A DNA stretch of 64,000 nt from Pusillimonas sp. UBA3987. Lineage in GTDB: Bacteria; Pseudomonadota; Gammaproteobacteria; Burkholderiales; Burkholderiaceae_B. Position numbers and translations under genes: made by a program. Under the pieces are notes generated by a model that saw only the letters and a list, made by a program, of their open reading frames with translations, was not told where the DNA came from and searched no databases. Below are positions 24,094 through 33,632 of the stretch, piece by piece. The stretch lies in contig DGCD01000009.1 in NCBI GenBank assembly GCA_002384935.1, positions 186,001 to 250,000 of the forward strand. The letters run 5' to 3'. How positions within the stretch are numbered: position 1 is the stretch's first letter; every line of letters begins with the position of its first letter.

Positions 24094-25926
24094 TCACTCC
24101 ACCGTCACACTCTTGGCCAGATTCCGCGGCTTATCCACATCCGTGCCCCGCGCACACGCCGCGTGATACGCCAGCAACTGCAACGGAATCGTATGCAGAA
24201 TCGGTGACAACTTCCCGTAGTTCTCGGGCATCCGGATTACATGCATCCCCGGGCTGGCCGTAATCCGCGTATCGGCATCTGCAAACACATACAGCTCACC
24301 GCCACGCGCACGCACTTCCTGCATGTTCGATTTCAGCTTCTCCAGCAGCTCATCGCGCGGCGCAATCGTCACCACCGGCATCTGGTCGGTAACCAGCGCC
24401 AGCGGCCCATGTTTCAGCTCCCCGGCCGGATACGCCTCGGCGTGAATATAGCTGATCTCTTTCAGCTTCAGCGCCCCTTCCATGGCAATGGGGTAATGCA
24501 TGCCGCGCCCCAGGAACAGCGCATTCTCTTTACTGGCAAAGCGGTCTGCCCAAGCCATAATCTGCGGCTCCAATGCCAGCACGGCAGTAATGGCCACCGG
24601 TAAATGGCGCAGCGCTTTCAGGTAATCGTGCTCCTGCGCTTCCGTAATACGGCCTTTCACCTGCGCCAGCGCCAGCGTCAGCATGAACAAGCCGGTAAGC
24701 TGCGTGGTAAATGCCTTGGTCGAGGCCACGCCAATCTCAACGCCTGCACGCGTCAGGTACGACAGCTTGCACTCGCGCACCATGGCGCTGGTGCCCACGT
24801 TGCAAATGGTTAGCGTGTGTTCCATGCCCAGGCTTTGCGCATGCTTCAGCGCCGCCAGGGTATCGGCCGTTTCGCCCGACTGCGAAATGGTCACCACCAG
24901 CGTACGCGGATCGGGCACGCTATCGCGATAGCGGTACTCGCTGGCAATTTCCACGTTAACCGGAATCTTGGCCACCGACTCAATCCAGTAACGCGCAGTC
25001 ATGCCGGCGTAGTAGCTGGTACCGCAGGCCAGGATCAGTACGCGATCAATCGTTTTGAAGACATCATAGGCACCATCGCCAAACAGTTCCGGCGTAATGC
25101 TCTGAATGTCTTGCAGCGTGTCGCCCACTGCACGCGGCTGCTCGAAAATTTCCTTTTGCATGTAATGGCGGTACGGGCCGAGCTCGGCCGCACCAGTGTG
25201 TATCTGTACGGTGTGCACCTCGCGCTTCACTTCATGACCCTGGGCGTCCACAATCCACACACGCGACAACTGCAAATCCACTACGTCGCCGTCTTCCAGG
25301 TAAATGATCTGGTCGGTGGTACCGGCCAGCGCCAAGGCATCTGAAGCCAGGAAGTTCTCATTCCGGCCGCAACCGACCACCAGCGGGGAACCCTGGCGCG
25401 CACCCACGACCCGGTGCGGTTCGTCCTGGCAGAAAACCGCAATGGCGTAGGCGCCTTCCAGGCGATGTACGGCAGCCTGCACCGCTTCGAATAAATCAGC
25501 CGAATACAGGTGGTCGATTAAATGGGCAATAACCTCGGTATCCGTCTGGCTTTCGAACACATAACCGGCCGCTTCAAGCTCTTCGCGCAGTTCATCGTGG
25601 TTTTCGATAATGCCGTTGTGCACCAGGGCAATGCGCGCCTTACCCCGGCTTTGACCGGAGAAATGCGGGTGGGCGTTATGCGTGGCAGGAGCACCATGGG
25701 TGGCCCAGCGCGTATGGGCAATACCGGTGAAGCCGGAAAGCGCCGTATCTTGAACTTCGCGCTCCAGTTCCGCGACGCGATGCGTGCTGCGCGCGCGCTG
25801 CAAATCGCCATCGGCATGAACGGCCACGCCGCAGGAGTCGTATCCACGATACTCCAGACGCTTCAGACCCTCGAGCAACACGGGGACAACGTTACGTTGC
25901 GCCACGGCGCCAACAATTCCGCACAT
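24094..25926 (-). CDS. glmS: Glutamine--fructose-6-phosphate aminotransferase (isomerising)
   Basis: Full-length GlmS of 610 residues, making glucosamine-6-phosphate from fructose-6-phosphate and glutamine, the first step towards UDP-GlcNAc for peptidoglycan and LPS. The N-terminal glutaminase domain starts MCGIVGAVAQR with the nucleophile Cys at position 2, and has RGYDSCGVAVH and HTRWATHGAPATHNAHPH. Two SIS domains follow, with SQSGETADTLAAL and FLGRGMHYPIAMEGALKLKE, and the end is DKPRNLAKSVTVE. The start must be the ATG at 25926 (AAGGAG upstream), because Cys2 has to become N-terminal; the frame extends further without meaning. It is divergent from an AsnC-type regulator with three phased palindromes between them. 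Confidence 0.97.
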   Translation of the reverse strand: MCGIVGAVAQRNVVPVLLEGLKRLEYRGYDSCGVAVHADGDLQRARSTHRVAELEREVQDTALSGFTGIAHTRWATHGAPATHNAHPHFSGQSRGKARIALVHNGIIENHDELREELEAAGYVFESQTDTEVIAHLIDHLYSADLFEAVQAAVHRLEGAYAIAVFCQDEPHRVVGARQGSPLVVGCGRNENFLASDALALAGTTDQIIYLEDGDVVDLQLSRVWIVDAQGHEVKREVHTVQIHTGAAELGPYRHYMQKEIFEQPRAVGDTLQDIQSITPELFGDGAYDVFKTIDRVLILACGTSYYAGMTARYWIESVAKIPVNVEIASEYRYRDSVPDPRTLVVTISQSGETADTLAALKHAQSLGMEHTLTICNVGTSAMVRECKLSYLTRAGVEIGVASTKAFTTQLTGLFMLTLALAQVKGRITEAQEHDYLKALRHLPVAITAVLALEPQIMAWADRFASKENALFLGRGMHYPIAMEGALKLKEISYIHAEAYPAGELKHGPLALVTDQMPVVTIAPRDELLEKLKSNMQEVRARGGELYVFADADTRITASPGMHVIRMPENYGKLSPILHTIPLQLLAYHAACARGTDVDKPRNLAKSVTVE

Positions 25927-25986
25927 AGTTTGTTCTCCTTGCACAAATGCTTGATAAAGCAATGGCTCATTGTGCGCAAAGCGGCA

Positions 25987-26060
25987 AGAAATAAGATTTC
26001 TTATTTTCCTTACATATGAAATAATATTTCAATCTTATACCACTATGAAATATTATTTCA
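25987..26060. promoter_or_regulatory. Three phased palindromes between glmS and the AsnC-type gene
   Basis: Three 15-bp dyads lie in the 144-base divergent gap: AGAAATAAGATTTCT at 25987-26001, TGAAATAATATTTCA at 26017-26031 and TGAAATATTATTTCA at 26046-26060. Their centres are 30 and 29 bases apart, close to three helical turns, so all lie on one DNA face. The last ends 10 bases before the regulator's start. This fits multimeric Lrp/AsnC binding. Confidence 0.7.
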
Positions 26061-26070
26061 CAACTGGACC

Positions 26071-26550
26071 ATGCCACTTACGAAATCCGCCATCAAACTC
26101 GACGACCTGGACATCCGTATCCTGAATGCGCTCCAGCACGACAGCGCGGTGTCGAACCTGGAACTGGCCCAGCAGGTGCATGCGTCTGCCCCCACCTGCC
26201 TGCGCCGCGTACGCCGCCTGACCGAAGCCGGCATGATTGAAAAACAAGTGGCAATTCTGAACCCGGACAAACTGGGCAACAGCCTGACCGCCATTTGCGA
26301 AATCACACTGAACACCCAAACCGAACAGGCATTTGCGGCGTTCGAGCAACAAATACAACAGGAAGCGCGAGTACTGCAGTGTTACCGCGTCTCGCCAGGG
26401 CCCGACTTCATTCTGATTGCACAAGTGCAAGACATGCCGGCCTACCACGCATTGGCACATCGCTTATTTACCGAACAAGGCAATATCCGCAATGTGCGCA
26501 CTTTCTTTTCTGTGCACCGGTCTAAATTCAACACCCACTCATTGCTCTAG
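26071..26550 (+). CDS. Lrp/AsnC-family transcriptional regulator
   Basis: Protein of 159 residues: an N-terminal helix-turn-helix (about 10-65; LDDLDIRILNALQHDSAVSN, then APTCLRRVRRLTEAGMIEKQ) and a C-terminal RAM (ligand/oligomerisation) domain ending VRTFFSVHRSKFNT. Such proteins respond to amino acids. Placement opposite glmS with three phased sites suggests autoregulation and possibly control of glmS. Its last 12 bases overlap the end of the convergent glycosyltransferase gene. Confidence 0.93.
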   Translation: MPLTKSAIKLDDLDIRILNALQHDSAVSNLELAQQVHASAPTCLRRVRRLTEAGMIEKQVAILNPDKLGNSLTAICEITLNTQTEQAFAAFEQQIQQEARVLQCYRVSPGPDFILIAQVQDMPAYHALAHRLFTEQGNIRNVRTFFSVHRSKFNTHSLL

Positions 26551-27597
26551 CACAGACTCATACAGCGCAAGATAACGTTCGCCCATCGTGTCCACGTTAT
26601 GTTCGCGCAGAACGTAGTCATAGGCATTGCGCGTTAAGCCGGCTCGCAGATCCGGGCTGTCGAGCACCTGTGCCAGGCTCGCCGCCATGGCGCGAAAGTC
26701 GCCCACGTCAACCAGCAAGCCACGTTCGTCGGCCAGACTCTCCTTCAGGCCGCCGGCACGGGTTGCCACCACCGGCACCTTCTGGCTGAAAGCATCCAGC
26801 ACACTGCTGCCCAAGGCCTCTTCAACAGACGACAATACGAAAACATCGAACGCGCCGAACAAGGTCTCGACACCCGATTCGAAGCCCGCGAATAAATAAT
26901 GCTGCGTTAAATCCAGCTCGTTCACCAATTGTTTTGCAGCTTGGGCCACGTCGCCTTCAGCACCGAAATGCAGGCAGACCACGTTCGGATGCGTTTCACG
27001 CAAATGATCGATCGCACGAATTAACGTAAGCGGGTCTTTCTCGCGCGTTAGCGCAGCGCTGGTGCCCACCACCTGCCGGCCCTGCAGGTTAAAGCGCTGC
27101 TTCAGCGCGGCCACTTTTTCAGCGTTGGGGGCAGCCGGCTCGATAGCACTTCGAATAACCGATACCACCAAACCAAAACGGCGCGGCTCAAACGCTGCAG
27201 CCTCGCTAATGGCAACGAATGCATCTACGCGCTCCCATTTCATAAGGGTGCGCGGCTGCCGCGATGGCTTCAGTAAAAACGAAGTGCGACGCGTGAACAC
27301 CACCGGCCGACCCAACAACGATTTCAACACCGCCAGCCAGCTCAAGGTGTTCGCGGTTTGCGCATGCAGAATATCGAAACGCCGCCCTAAACCCAACAGC
27401 CAGAAGCAAGCAGTTGGCACGCTTCGCGCTTCGTGTACCTTGAACCCTTCAGCACGAGCGGCCTTTGCCAGAGGCTCGCCAGCCCGCGCCAGCAAATGCG
27501 CATCGTGCCCGTGCCTGCGCAACTGGCGCAAGCACAGCAAGGTTTGCCGCTCGCCACCACGCCAACCGCGTTCAAAATTAAGGTGCAATACCCGCAT
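26539..27597 (-). CDS. Glycosyltransferase, GT4 (GT-B) family
   Basis: Protein of 352 residues with a two-Rossmann GT-B fold. The N-terminal domain starts MRVLHLNFERGWRGGERQTL with the glycine-rich acceptor-side loop; the C-terminal domain has GTSAALTREKDPLTLIRAID and SSVEEALGSSVLDAFSQKVP, the nucleotide-sugar site. In the latter the second Glu of the EX7E motif is Asp. It probably transfers a sugar during LPS, exopolysaccharide or glycolipid assembly at the inner membrane; the acceptor is unknown. It is followed in the same direction, upstream, by an MFS gene 31 bases away. Confidence 0.87.
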   Translation of the reverse strand: MRVLHLNFERGWRGGERQTLLCLRQLRRHGHDAHLLARAGEPLAKAARAEGFKVHEARSVPTACFWLLGLGRRFDILHAQTANTLSWLAVLKSLLGRPVVFTRRTSFLLKPSRQPRTLMKWERVDAFVAISEAAAFEPRRFGLVVSVIRSAIEPAAPNAEKVAALKQRFNLQGRQVVGTSAALTREKDPLTLIRAIDHLRETHPNVVCLHFGAEGDVAQAAKQLVNELDLTQHYLFAGFESGVETLFGAFDVFVLSSVEEALGSSVLDAFSQKVPVVATRAGGLKESLADERGLLVDVGDFRAMAASLAQVLDSPDLRAGLTRNAYDYVLREHNVDTMGERYLALYESVLEQ

Positions 27598-27628
27598 AAG
27601 AAGTCTGCAATAAGTTTGCCTTGCTGCG

Positions 27629-28990
27629 CTACAACTGCAAGTCGGGCGTAGGGTTTAAATGACGGATCACATTAATGGCCACGGCCAGTAACGCACAAAT
27701 AATACTTACGGAAATCGAGACCACGGGCCCCTGATCTCCGCCGAGTTGAAACGCAATGGCGGCCAGAGCCGTACCCACACTCTGCCCCAGGACACGCGTG
27801 GTTGCCTGCAGGCCGCCGGCAGCGCCACTTCTGCGCCGAGGTGCCCCAGCCAGCATGGCCCGGTTATTCGGGCTTTGGAAAAAGCCCACACCGATACCGG
27901 CCAGGACCATGGGCGCCAACAATGCATAATGAGCGGAATCGAGGGGCATCAGCACAGTCCAGATCAAACCGGCCGCCGTTAAACTGGCACCGATAATGCA
28001 CAGGATTGCAACGCGATAGCGATCTGACATCCAGCCGGCAATGGGCGCCATGCATGCCACGCCCACCGACCAGGCCGCCAGCAGCACACCCACCTGGCCA
28101 TAATTGTAATCAAGAGCGTGAATCAAATAAAAGGGCAATGCCACCATGGCCGACATCTGCGAGGCAAACGAGGCCAGCGAAGCACTCACCGCAAAGGCAA
28201 TGGGTTGAATGCGCAATAAATCAAGCGGTACCAACGGCGCCTCTTGATGACCCGAGCGCCTGAACAGCCACCAGCCGGCAACACCCGACACCGCCAGAAA
28301 CCCAAGTGCCCAAACAAGGTTCGACACCAGCATGTCCAGGCCCACCACAAACAGGCCGAATGTGGTCATGCTCAGCCCGCACGCCACCCAGTCGAAACGC
28401 TTGCTGGTACGCGGCACGTCGGGCAAGGCACGCAAACCGAACAGCAGCGCCACGCAAACCGGCGTGTACACAACAAACGTCCAGCGCCAGGAAGACAGCT
28501 CGATAATGAAAGCCCCAATGGCCGGCCCCAGCACGGCCAGGACACCCACCACCAGCGAACTCAGGCTAACGCCCAGCCCCAGTTGACGCATGGGATAAAT
28601 ATTACGCACCAGCCCGCCGAAAAGGCTCATCAGCATGGCGGCCCCGACACCCTGGACGACCCGGGCAATCAGCAACATGGAAAACGATGTTGAAAACGCG
28701 CACGACAGCGCGCCCACCATGAAAACGGTTGAACCCAGGCCGTACATTTGTCGAAAACCAATGCGTTCAGCCACGGCAGATGAAGGCAGGATGCCCACCA
28801 GCACCGTTACCGTATAGGCAATCATGACCCACACCACAAGGCCAGGCGACACGTTAAGGTCGGCAGCAATATCGGGCAGCGCCACATTGGCGGCCGCCAT
28901 GTCCCAGGAAACCAGTGCCAGGCCCGACATCAACACCGCCATCGCCCAAAGGCGACGCGGCATCGGCAAGCCATCTTTAAATTCGGTCAT
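27629..28990 (-). CDS. MFS transporter, DHA2-like
   Basis: Protein of 453 residues with 12-14 hydrophobic segments. Segment 1 is ALVSWDMAAANVALPDIAAD, motif A lies near AERIGFRQMYGLGS, and motif C is around VLAVLGPAIGAFIIELSSWR, typical of drug:proton antiporters. The substrate is unknown. It lies 13 bases downstream of glmU and may share its transcript; no dedicated regulator is adjacent. Confidence 0.9.
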   Translation of the reverse strand: MTEFKDGLPMPRRLWAMAVLMSGLALVSWDMAAANVALPDIAADLNVSPGLVVWVMIAYTVTVLVGILPSSAVAERIGFRQMYGLGSTVFMVGALSCAFSTSFSMLLIARVVQGVGAAMLMSLFGGLVRNIYPMRQLGLGVSLSSLVVGVLAVLGPAIGAFIIELSSWRWTFVVYTPVCVALLFGLRALPDVPRTSKRFDWVACGLSMTTFGLFVVGLDMLVSNLVWALGFLAVSGVAGWWLFRRSGHQEAPLVPLDLLRIQPIAFAVSASLASFASQMSAMVALPFYLIHALDYNYGQVGVLLAAWSVGVACMAPIAGWMSDRYRVAILCIIGASLTAAGLIWTVLMPLDSAHYALLAPMVLAGIGVGFFQSPNNRAMLAGAPRRRSGAAGGLQATTRVLGQSVGTALAAIAFQLGGDQGPVVSISVSIICALLAVAINVIRHLNPTPDLQL

Positions 28991-29003
28991 GTCTCTTAAA
29001 CGC

Positions 29004-30374
29004 CTACTTCTTTTTCTCCGGCCGCTTCCAGTTTTCTATTGTGGTTTGCCGCGAGCGCGACAACGTTAACTTTCCATCGGGAGCATCTTTGGTCAGTGTC
29101 GTGCCTGCACCGAGCGTGGCGCCCTTACCAACCCGAACCGGCGCCACCAGTTGCGTATCTGAACCAATAAAGGCATCGTCTTCAATAATGGTTTGAAATT
29201 TGTTCACGCCATCGTAATTGCAGGTAATCGTCCCCGCGCCGATATTCACCCGTTCGCCCACCCGGGCGTCGCCAATATAAGACAGGTGATTCGCCTTCGA
29301 ACCTTTCCCTAGGCTGCTTTTCTTGATTTCCACGAAATTGCCCACGTGCGCCTGCTCACCCACATGCGCGCCAGGGCGCAACCGCGCGTATGGGCCAATA
29401 CGGGCTTGCGCATCGATCGCAGCCTCTTCAACGTGGCTGAATGCTTCAATATGCGAACCGGCACCCACTGTGGCCGACTTCACTACGCAATGCGGCCCCA
29501 CTCGAACGCCGTCGTTCAGCACCACGTGGCCTTCAAACACACAGCCGACGTCGATGAAAACATCGCGCCCGCATTGCAGGGTGCCGCGTAAATCAAAGCG
29601 GGCCGGATCGGCCAACGTGACGCCTTGCTCCAGCAGCCGCCGTGCCTGCTCTGCCTGCCACAAACGCTCCAGCTGGGCTTGCTGAACTCGACTGTTCACG
29701 CCCAACGTTTCATAGGCCGCGCCGGGGTGAGCCGCGCCCACCGCAACGCCATCGCGAACCGCCAGGCTCACCACGTCGGTTAAATAGTACTCACCTTGGG
29801 CGTTGTCGTTGGTAATTTGCCCCAGCCATTCAATGAGCTTGCCGGTTGGCGCGGCCAGGATTCCCGTATTCACTTCGTTAATGGCGCGCTCGGCTTCGGT
29901 GGCATCTTTGTGCTCGACAATACGTTCCACATTGCCGGCTGAGCCGCGCACAATACGCCCGTAGCCGGCCGGATCGGCGAGTTTCTCGGTAAGAATCGCC
30001 AAACCGTCGTGGCGTGCTTGCAGCAGATTTTCCAACGTTGCCGACTGCACCAGGGGCACATCGCCGTACAACACCAGAGTGGCGCCGCCCGGATCGGCCT
30101 GTTGCAATAACGGAATAGCCTGCATAACAGCATGGCCTGTGCCCTGCTGGGGGTTTTGCAACACAAAGTCCAGGTCGGGCGCATGGGCAAATGCCTGCTT
30201 CACCGTTTCGGCGCCATGCCCCACGACCACCACAATACGGCCCGGCTTCAATAACCGGGCCTGATCAATTACATGCGCCAGCATGGGCTTGCCGGCAACA
30301 GGATGCAGCACTTTGGGCAAACTGGATTGCATGCGCTTACCCAACCCAGCTGCCAGAATCACAATATTCAGCAT
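29004..30374 (-). CDS. glmU: Bifunctional UDP-N-acetylglucosamine pyrophosphorylase / glucosamine-1-phosphate N-acetyltransferase
   Basis: Full-length GlmU of 456 residues. The N-terminal uridylyltransferase domain opens with the signature LAAGLGKRMQSSLPKVLHPV (about 7-26). The C-terminal left-handed beta-helix acetyltransferase domain shows hexapeptide repeats and RPGAHVGEQAHVGNFVEIKK, NHLSYIGDARVGERVNIGAG and TITCNYDGVNK. It acetylates GlcN-1-P and couples it to UTP, giving UDP-GlcNAc, so it acts two steps after GlmS. The genes are about 3 kb apart on the same strand. Confidence 0.97.
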   Translation of the reverse strand: MLNIVILAAGLGKRMQSSLPKVLHPVAGKPMLAHVIDQARLLKPGRIVVVVGHGAETVKQAFAHAPDLDFVLQNPQQGTGHAVMQAIPLLQQADPGGATLVLYGDVPLVQSATLENLLQARHDGLAILTEKLADPAGYGRIVRGSAGNVERIVEHKDATEAERAINEVNTGILAAPTGKLIEWLGQITNDNAQGEYYLTDVVSLAVRDGVAVGAAHPGAAYETLGVNSRVQQAQLERLWQAEQARRLLEQGVTLADPARFDLRGTLQCGRDVFIDVGCVFEGHVVLNDGVRVGPHCVVKSATVGAGSHIEAFSHVEEAAIDAQARIGPYARLRPGAHVGEQAHVGNFVEIKKSSLGKGSKANHLSYIGDARVGERVNIGAGTITCNYDGVNKFQTIIEDDAFIGSDTQLVAPVRVGKGATLGAGTTLTKDAPDGKLTLSRSRQTTIENWKRPEKKK

Positions 30375-30444
30375 GTATGAAACACTATTAAAAAATGAAA
30401 TATAAGGCCGATACGGCCTGTGCGTTCAATTAAGTTGGGCTTTG

Positions 30445-31281
30445 TTAACCACTTGTTTTCCTGGCGGCGGTTCGTTTGCGCGAAGCGGTTTTTCGGGTCG
30501 CCCCGGATTTACGTGCGGCGCCTGCCGACGTTTGCTTGCGCGCACGCGAAGCCGCAGTGCGTTTTGGTGCCGCCGAACCGGAAGACAAGGTGCTCTTGGC
30601 CGCCGCCGGGGAAGCCGACGCAGCCGCAGTCTTTGCCGCACTGGTTTGGCCACCGGCTTTACCGTCGGCGCCCGCGCCGGAAGCCTCTCCCGATGTGGCC
30701 GAAGCCAGTGTGTTGAATTGATTTTGCAGCATCGACCACCAGGCCTGCGCGGCCTCCGACCCTTGCTGCATGGCATCCGCGCCTTGCTTCATGGCCTCGG
30801 CACTGGCATCGGCATCGCCGTGCGACGCCCCGCCCGACTTTTCCTGTGTGCGGGCCTTGTCTTGCGCAGCAGCCGAAGCAGGCTTGATTTTGGCCTGGCC
30901 CGATGGCTTCAAACCCAGCGCCACTTCCAGCGCTGACGGATTATCGCCATTGCCCGACATGCCTTCGGGCGACACAAAAGATCTTAATGTAGAGATAGTG
31001 GCACGCTGTACTTCCAGCCCCTGGATGGTGCTGGTCAACATCGACAAGTTCATGCGCAGCCAGTTTTCAACGGTGCGCAGCTCGGCAATGCGACGATCAA
31101 GGTCTTCAACATTCATCGGCGGCGACGCCAGCCCGAGCCCTTGGGACGCCCCCGCCTGGGCCAGGTTATCCCAGGCCTGGCGCATCATTTCAATACTGGC
31201 CAGCATCGGGTTGTGCCCCGAATCGCCCTGTTGACCCAGCCCCGGGAACATAAACGGATTACTGTTATTCGGTTGACTCAT
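30445..31281 (-). CDS. phaM: PhaM-like polyhydroxyalkanoate granule regulatory protein
   Basis: Protein of 278 residues with the PhaM organisation: an N-terminal helical part with NVEDLDRRIAELRTVENWLR then NLSMLTSTIQGLEVQRATIS (about 57-103), a low-complexity linker, and a strongly basic histone-H1-like tail rich in Ala, Lys and Arg (AAPKRTAASRARKQ..., last 50 residues). In Ralstonia PhaM activates PHA synthase and tethers granules to the nucleoid through the basic tail. No pha synthesis genes lie in the window. The start at 31281 (MSQPNNSNPFMFPG) fits the family. Confidence 0.85.
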   Translation of the reverse strand: MSQPNNSNPFMFPGLGQQGDSGHNPMLASIEMMRQAWDNLAQAGASQGLGLASPPMNVEDLDRRIAELRTVENWLRMNLSMLTSTIQGLEVQRATISTLRSFVSPEGMSGNGDNPSALEVALGLKPSGQAKIKPASAAAQDKARTQEKSGGASHGDADASAEAMKQGADAMQQGSEAAQAWWSMLQNQFNTLASATSGEASGAGADGKAGGQTSAAKTAAASASPAAAKSTLSSGSAAPKRTAASRARKQTSAGAARKSGATRKTASRKRTAARKTSG

Positions 31282-31320
31282 AGCGCCTCCGCACCAACGT
31301 TAGCAAGGAACAAGGCCATT

Positions 31321-32151
31321 TTACGCAGTTTGCATCAAACGTGACCTTAAACAATCCAAAATAACCAATGACGCCTCCAGGGTGAATTGCTCCTGCGCAA
31401 GCAAATGCCCCAATTCTTCAGGCGTTACAGCCATTATTTCACTGACCTCGCCATCGATATTGCGCGGCGCCACGTCGTGGGCCAGCACGCACTCGCTAAC
31501 CAGTACATCCTCCACCTGATAGCCTTCAGGCAAGCGGCGATGCATTCGCACGATCGTGCGCTCCGGACCCCGCCGCGCAAGATCGTCAAGCGTCAGCCCG
31601 GCTTCTTCGTAGCTTTCACGTATCAGCGCGGTATCCATGTCTTCGCCTGCACCGGCCAGGCCGCCCACTAAAGTATCCAGCATATTGGGATCGGTATTTT
31701 TGGTGGCCGAGCGCCGCGCAACATACAAACGCCCGTCTGGCGTCCAGGCATTCAAGTGCACTGCGCGCGTAAGCAACCCCATTGGGCGCACGGCAGCACG
31801 CTCAATTTCGCCCACGCGGCAACCCTCACCGACCACATCCAGCAACTCATCACGCCAGCCGCGCGCGCAGCCCGCCTCTTTCAGCGTGACGGCCACCTGG
31901 GCCAAGAGCGCATTCAGTACAGGAGACGGATTCACGAAACGCGCGCCCACATGAACGGCCTCGTGGTCGATCTGCACCCCATCAAGATCTTGCAACGCCT
32001 CGGTGGCCCGTGCGGTAATCCAGCCACAAACCCGACCCGCAATCGTAAGCGGCCGGGAGCCCGGCGGCGGCAATTGTTGCAAACGCGGCTGAAGCGCTTC
32101 AAGACGCGCCTGAACCTGGCTTAACGTAAGGGGTTCAATGTGTGTATTCAT
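31321..32151 (-). CDS. NUDIX hydrolase with N-terminal DUF4743-type domain
   Basis: Protein of 276 residues. The C-terminal half contains a complete Nudix box, GGLAGAGEDMDTALIRESYE then EAGL (about 160-183; GX5EX7REUXEEXGU). The N-terminal half resembles the DUF4743 domain of thiamine-diphosphate pyrophosphatase-like enzymes (Tnr3 group). It would hydrolyse a nucleoside or thiamine diphosphate derivative; the substrate is uncertain. I start at the ATG 32151 (MNTHIEPLTLSQVQ). The frame is open further upstream to 32292, but that part overlaps the oxidase promoter and is not protein-like. Confidence 0.85.
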   Translation of the reverse strand: MNTHIEPLTLSQVQARLEALQPRLQQLPPPGSRPLTIAGRVCGWITARATEALQDLDGVQIDHEAVHVGARFVNPSPVLNALLAQVAVTLKEAGCARGWRDELLDVVGEGCRVGEIERAAVRPMGLLTRAVHLNAWTPDGRLYVARRSATKNTDPNMLDTLVGGLAGAGEDMDTALIRESYEEAGLTLDDLARRGPERTIVRMHRRLPEGYQVEDVLVSECVLAHDVAPRNIDGEVSEIMAVTPEELGHLLAQEQFTLEASLVILDCLRSRLMQTA

Positions 32152-32205
32152 GCGCAAATTGTAGTGTAAGACGGCCTCGTTGCCCCACGACCGCCGCAGG
32201 TTCGT

Positions 32206-32211
32206 TATAAT
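32206..32211 (+). promoter_or_regulatory. Putative -10 box of the cytochrome oxidase operon
   Basis: A perfect TATAAT lies in the 231-base gap before ctaC. The matching -35 is weak (TTGCCC at 32180-32185, spacing 20). If used, the ctaC message would have a leader of about 165 bases, which contains short G/C-rich complementary stretches but no riboswitch I recognise. Confidence 0.4.
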
Positions 32212-32382
32212 TCTGCGGTTTAGACGTAATTCAATGGGGCATAGTCCGAGTAGGTCTGTCGTGAGCAGGCCGCCTGTACTCGTCCTTGCCATCTGATAAT
32301 TGTGTTCGTGCCGCAGGCAGGCTTACCCAGGTCTGCCGGTCAATGCCAGAAACGGCAAAACACACTGTATTTCGAGGTCAGC

Positions 32383-33540
32383 ATGAAGAAGTTGAGAGGG
32401 GTACTGGGCACCAGCGCGTTGCTATTTGCAAGTGTGGCCGGTGCGCAGGTGAAAGATATGCCGGGGGGCCCACGGGTCAACCAGCTGAATCTGCCGGAAG
32501 GGGTTACCCAGATTGCCAGCGATATCGTTTGGCTGCACTGGATGATGCTTATCATCTGTACGGTCATCTTCATTGGCGTGTTCGGGGTCATGTTTTACTC
32601 CATTATCCGCCACCGCAAGTCGGCCGGCTTCAAGCCATCGAAGTTTCACGAGCACGTGGGCGTGGAAGTGGCCTGGACAGTCGTCCCCTTCCTTATCGTG
32701 GTAGCCATGGCGCTGCCCGCCACCAAAACCGTGGTGGCCATGAAAGACACCTCCAGTGCCGACCTCACTGTCAAAGCAACCGGCTATCAATGGAAATGGG
32801 GCTACGAGTATACCGACGGCGCCGCGCAAGGCGTCAGCTTCCTTTCCAACCTCACCACACCCATGGCCCAGCGCCTGGGCAAAGAGCCTCCCGGTGAGTT
32901 CTACCTCATGGAAGTCGACCAGCCGCTGGTCGTTCCGGTCGACAAGAAAGTACGTATCGTCGTGACCTCGGGCGACGTTATCCACTCCTGGATGGTGCCG
33001 GAACTGGGCGTCAAGCAAGATGCCATTCCCGGCTTCCTGCGCGACACCTGGTTCCGCGCCAACAAGGTTGGCACTTATCGCGGCCAGTGCGCAGAGCTCT
33101 GTGGCAAGGATCACGCCTATATGCCGATTGTGGTCGAAGTTGTTTCGCAAGACGACTTCAAGGCATGGTCTGAAGAGCGGCAGAAAGCATTGGCCAATGC
33201 CGCCGACGACCCCACCAAAGAATGGACCAAAGAAGAGCTCATGACACGTGGCGAACAGGTTTACGCTGCCAACTGCGTTGCATGCCACCAGGCCAACGGC
33301 AAAGGCACACCGGGCGCTTTCCCTGCGCTCGATGGCTCGCAAGTGGTACTGGGCCCGAAAGACGCGCAGCTTGAAACGGTGCTGAACGGGGTTCAGGGCA
33401 CAGCCATGGCGGCCTTCCGCGACCAGCTTAACGATGTGGAAATCGCTGCCGTGGTTACCTATACCCGCAACGCCTGGAGCAACGAAGGAAAAGGTGAAGA
33501 TCCGGTTGTTCAACCCGCCGAAGTCACCGCCCTGCGCTAG
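32383..33540 (+). CDS. ctaC: Cytochrome c oxidase subunit II with C-terminal cytochrome c domain (caa3 type)
   Basis: Protein of 385 residues. The signal peptide is MKKLRGVLGTSALLFASVAG, followed by two transmembrane hairpin segments (about 48-75 and 93-115). The periplasmic cupredoxin domain holds the binuclear CuA ligands His201, Cys236, Glu238, Cys240, His244 and Met247 (CAELCGKDHAYM). A fused cytochrome c domain has CVACHQ (Cys298, Cys301, His302). It accepts electrons and passes them to subunit I. The start at 32383 gives a proper signal peptide; the frame upstream to 32302 does not. Confidence 0.96.
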   Translation: MKKLRGVLGTSALLFASVAGAQVKDMPGGPRVNQLNLPEGVTQIASDIVWLHWMMLIICTVIFIGVFGVMFYSIIRHRKSAGFKPSKFHEHVGVEVAWTVVPFLIVVAMALPATKTVVAMKDTSSADLTVKATGYQWKWGYEYTDGAAQGVSFLSNLTTPMAQRLGKEPPGEFYLMEVDQPLVVPVDKKVRIVVTSGDVIHSWMVPELGVKQDAIPGFLRDTWFRANKVGTYRGQCAELCGKDHAYMPIVVEVVSQDDFKAWSEERQKALANAADDPTKEWTKEELMTRGEQVYAANCVACHQANGKGTPGAFPALDGSQVVLGPKDAQLETVLNGVQGTAMAAFRDQLNDVEIAAVVTYTRNAWSNEGKGEDPVVQPAEVTALR

Positions 33541-33632
33541 GCGCAACGTTGTTAACGTAGTTTATTCGCTAGTTTTTTCTACCGGGGTCGCGCTGGAACA
33601 CACGGCCCCGGCAAAGTAGGAAGGAGTCCACC

